NCBI GenBank assembly: GCA_017428805.1
Contig: JAFRQC010000181.1
Span: forward strand, 1 to 15,075
Direction of reading: 5' to 3'
DNA length: 15,075 nucleotides
Source: Prevotella sp.
GTDB lineage: Bacteria; Bacteroidota; Bacteroidia; Bacteroidales; Bacteroidaceae
This document shows positions 13,535 through 15,075 of the stretch, one piece after another. Positions within the stretch are counted from its first letter, which is position 1; the number at the start of each line of letters is the position of its first letter. The position numbers were made by a program, and so were the translations under genes. Below the pieces are notes generated by a model, which did not search any database, was not told the DNA's origin, and saw only the letters and a program-made list of their open reading frames with translations.

Positions 13535-15075
13535 TTGTTTACCTCTTTTTTATAATACAGCCTATCTATCTTCCCGTTGGTGTTGCGCTGCAACTGTTCC
13601 AGACGGTGGTAGACCGTGGGAATCATATACTTGGGCAGCACCTTGCCGATCTCCAAGCGGATCTGCGGCACGGGAATCTCCTCGGCAGCCTCGTAGAAGA
13701 GGGTGATCTGCTTCTCGGCCTGGTTATAGACGATGCAACCGTTCTTCACGAGCTTCAGCGTGTTGATGATCACGTGCTCTATCTCGCCCAGGTCGGTACG
13801 GTAGCCCATGTGCTTCACGATGTTGTCCTTGCGGCCCTTGAACATGATGAGGCCCTCGTCGTTCAAACAGACGATGTCTCCCGTGCGGTAGATCAGTTCG
13901 GGATAGGCCTTGTTCAAGGGGTTCTGTACGAAGGCGGCTGCGGTCTTCTCCGGGTTGTTGTAATAACCCATAGCCAGTGAAGTACCTCTGACGCAGAGTT
14001 CACCTTCGACACCCGGCTCGCTGACGGCCTTGTCGTCATCGTCGAGGATCAGGATGTCGGTATTGTGGCAGGGATAGCCGATGGGCAGCGGCTCTTCGTC
14101 GGGAATCTCCTTATTAATAATATAATAGGTGCAGTCGAGAGTGATCTCGATGGGACCATAGAGGTTGGCGAAGGTCACCTGAGGCAGATGGTGATGCCAG
14201 TAGTTGAACTGTTTGGTGGGGAACACCTCTCCGGCGAACCACACCGTACGGAGACTCTCGAGCTTGAAGGCAGAGAGCAGGTCCATATTGGCGATGTTCA
14301 CCATGATCGTCGGCACCCAGAAGAGGAAATTCACCTGATGCTTCTCCAACACTTCGAGGATCTTGGCTGGGAAGGCAGCCAGATGGGCTGGCAGCACCAC
14401 GAGCGTGCTGGCCTTCGCCATGAGCATGCAGAGCTCGAAGCTGTAGATGTCGAACACGATCGGCGAGAGCGAACCCATCACGAGGTCATCGCCGAAGCCG
14501 AAGGTCTCCAACGACCAGTCGATGAAGTCGAAGAAACTCTTATGGTTGAGCACCACACCCTTGGGCGTACCCGTCGAACCCGATGTGTTGATGATGCATG
14601 AAGGATCGGTGTCGATGATGGTGTTACGACGCTCCCCTAACTCCAGACTCCTGTCTCCTGACTCCTGACTCCTTCTCTCCTTCCCCATCTCGTCGAGCAG
14701 AATCAGCTTGACGCTGTCGGGGATGACGGCGGCGATGCTCTTGATCTGTGCCTGTGTCGAGATGATGGCGGCAGGCTCTACCAACTGGATGATGTTCTTG
14801 ATGCGCTCGGCAGGTGTCTTGATGTCGAGGTTCATGTAGAAGTCGCCCGCATAGAGGATGCCGAGGTCGGCATAGACGCTCTCTATCGATTTGTCGAGGA
14901 ACACACCGATGGGCTTATTCTGCGAGATGCCCAACCCGACGATTGTAGTCGCCGTCTGCAAAGCGAGACCGCGCAGGTCTGAGAAACTGATGGTCCTGTC
15001 CTTGTCGATAACGGCCGTCTTCTCAGGGTACTTCCCGACAGTCTCCTCAAATAGCTCTATCAGACTAACCTTCAT
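13531..15075 (-). CDS. Stand-alone amino-acid adenylation enzyme (DltA/NRPS A-domain type)
   Basis: 514 residues. The start ATG is the last codon of the window; MKVSLIELFEETVGKYPEKTAV looks like a genuine N-terminus of a free adenylation domain, though an upstream extension cannot be excluded. Core motifs: A3 TSGSTGTPKG (164-173), A4-like FDIYSFE with Asp209, the usual amine-binding Asp; A5 NLYGPIEIT (304-312, Ile replacing the usual Thr of GPTE), A6 GELCVRGTSLAMGYY, A7 YRTGD (396-400), A8 GRKDNIVKHMGYRTDLGEIE (414-433), and A10 NGKIDR with Lys502. It makes an acyl-adenylate from ATP and probably an amino acid, then loads the adjacent carrier. Substrate not readable by eye. Residues 131-150 hold a non-family insert from a heptamer repeat. 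Confidence 0.92.
   Translation of the reverse strand: MKVSLIELFEETVGKYPEKTAVIDKDRTISFSDLRGLALQTATTIVGLGISQNKPIGVFLDKSIESVYADLGILYAGDFYMNLDIKTPAERIKNIIQLVEPAAIISTQAQIKSIAAVIPDSVKLILLDEMGKERRSQESGDRSLELGERRNTIIDTDPSCIINTSGSTGTPKGVVLNHKSFFDFIDWSLETFGFGDDLVMGSLSPIVFDIYSFELCMLMAKASTLVVLPAHLAAFPAKILEVLEKHQVNFLFWVPTIMVNIANMDLLSAFKLESLRTVWFAGEVFPTKQFNYWHHHLPQVTFANLYGPIEITLDCTYYIINKEIPDEEPLPIGYPCHNTDILILDDDDKAVSEPGVEGELCVRGTSLAMGYYNNPEKTAAAFVQNPLNKAYPELIYRTGDIVCLNDEGLIMFKGRKDNIVKHMGYRTDLGEIEHVIINTLKLVKNGCIVYNQAEKQITLFYEAAEEIPVPQIRLEIGKVLPKYMIPTVYHRLEQLQRNTNGKIDRLYYKKEVNK
14638..14672 (-). repeat. GGAGTCA heptamer array inside the adenylation gene
   Basis: On the minus strand five consecutive 7-bp units: GGAGTCA, GGAGTCA, GGAGACA, GGAGTCT, GGAGTTA. 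It encodes about residues 135-146 (RSQESGDRSLEL), in the linker just before the A3 ATP-binding loop. It keeps the reading frame. Same unit as in the GH3 gene. Confidence 0.85.

Overview
The window looks like chromosomal DNA of a gut or rumen Bacteroidales bacterium, most likely Prevotella or a close relative. The evidence is the repeated Bacteroidetes-type promoter -7 box (TAnnTTTG, here TATCTTTG, TACCTTTG, TAACTTTG, TAAATTTG), the lack of Shine-Dalgarno sequences before start codons, the gene order rplM-rpsI-rpsB-tsf, and secreted glycosidases whose signal peptides end in AQ. Genus is an inference.

Layout. (1) 1-914, minus strand: the N-terminal part of a radical SAM protein of the putative DNA modification/repair type, preceded by a conserved but unnamed two-helix membrane protein. 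(2) 915-1999: about 1.1 kb with no recognisable long gene but much structure: two facing arrays of an 11-bp GGGAGGTCTAN repeat, an orphan intrinsic terminator, a 22-bp-period array running up to the ATG of a 53-codon ORF, and a promoter followed by a strong hairpin that could be a small RNA gene. (3) 2000-5144, minus strand: a small outer-membrane beta-barrel protein with its own promoter, and a secreted GH2 beta-galactosidase-type enzyme. (4) 5178-5470: divergent control region with three direct repeats spaced 20 and 30 bp. (5) 5471-9226, plus strand: a GH3 glycosidase and a CE1-like esterase with an N-terminal carbohydrate-binding-type domain. They probably form a small glycan-degradation unit with the GH2 enzyme; no SusC/SusD pair is visible. 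(6) 9222-9278: a bidirectional terminator with 27-bp perfect arms. (7) 9282-12236, minus strand: the ribosomal operon rplM-rpsI-rpsB-tsf, with structured spacers before rplM and rpsB and tandem-repeat spacers between rplM/rpsI and rpsB/tsf. (8) 12541-15075, minus strand: an overlapping three-gene cassette of an amino-acid adenylation enzyme, an acyl carrier protein and an AAC(3)-fold acyltransferase.

How the genes work together. The GH2, GH3 and CE1 proteins are all exported and would trim plant-type oligosaccharides in the periplasm. The ribosomal genes supply S9, L13, S2 and EF-Ts, and the long leaders suggest autogenous control. In the three-gene cassette an acid, probably an amino acid, would be activated as an adenylate, loaded on the carrier protein, and passed by the AAC(3)-like enzyme to an amine, perhaps on an amino sugar. 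That last step is inference and is the best candidate here for an undescribed pathway.

A recurring theme is simple tandem repeats of 7, 8, 9 and 11 bp. One heptamer (GGAGTCA) has expanded in frame inside two unrelated genes on opposite strands.
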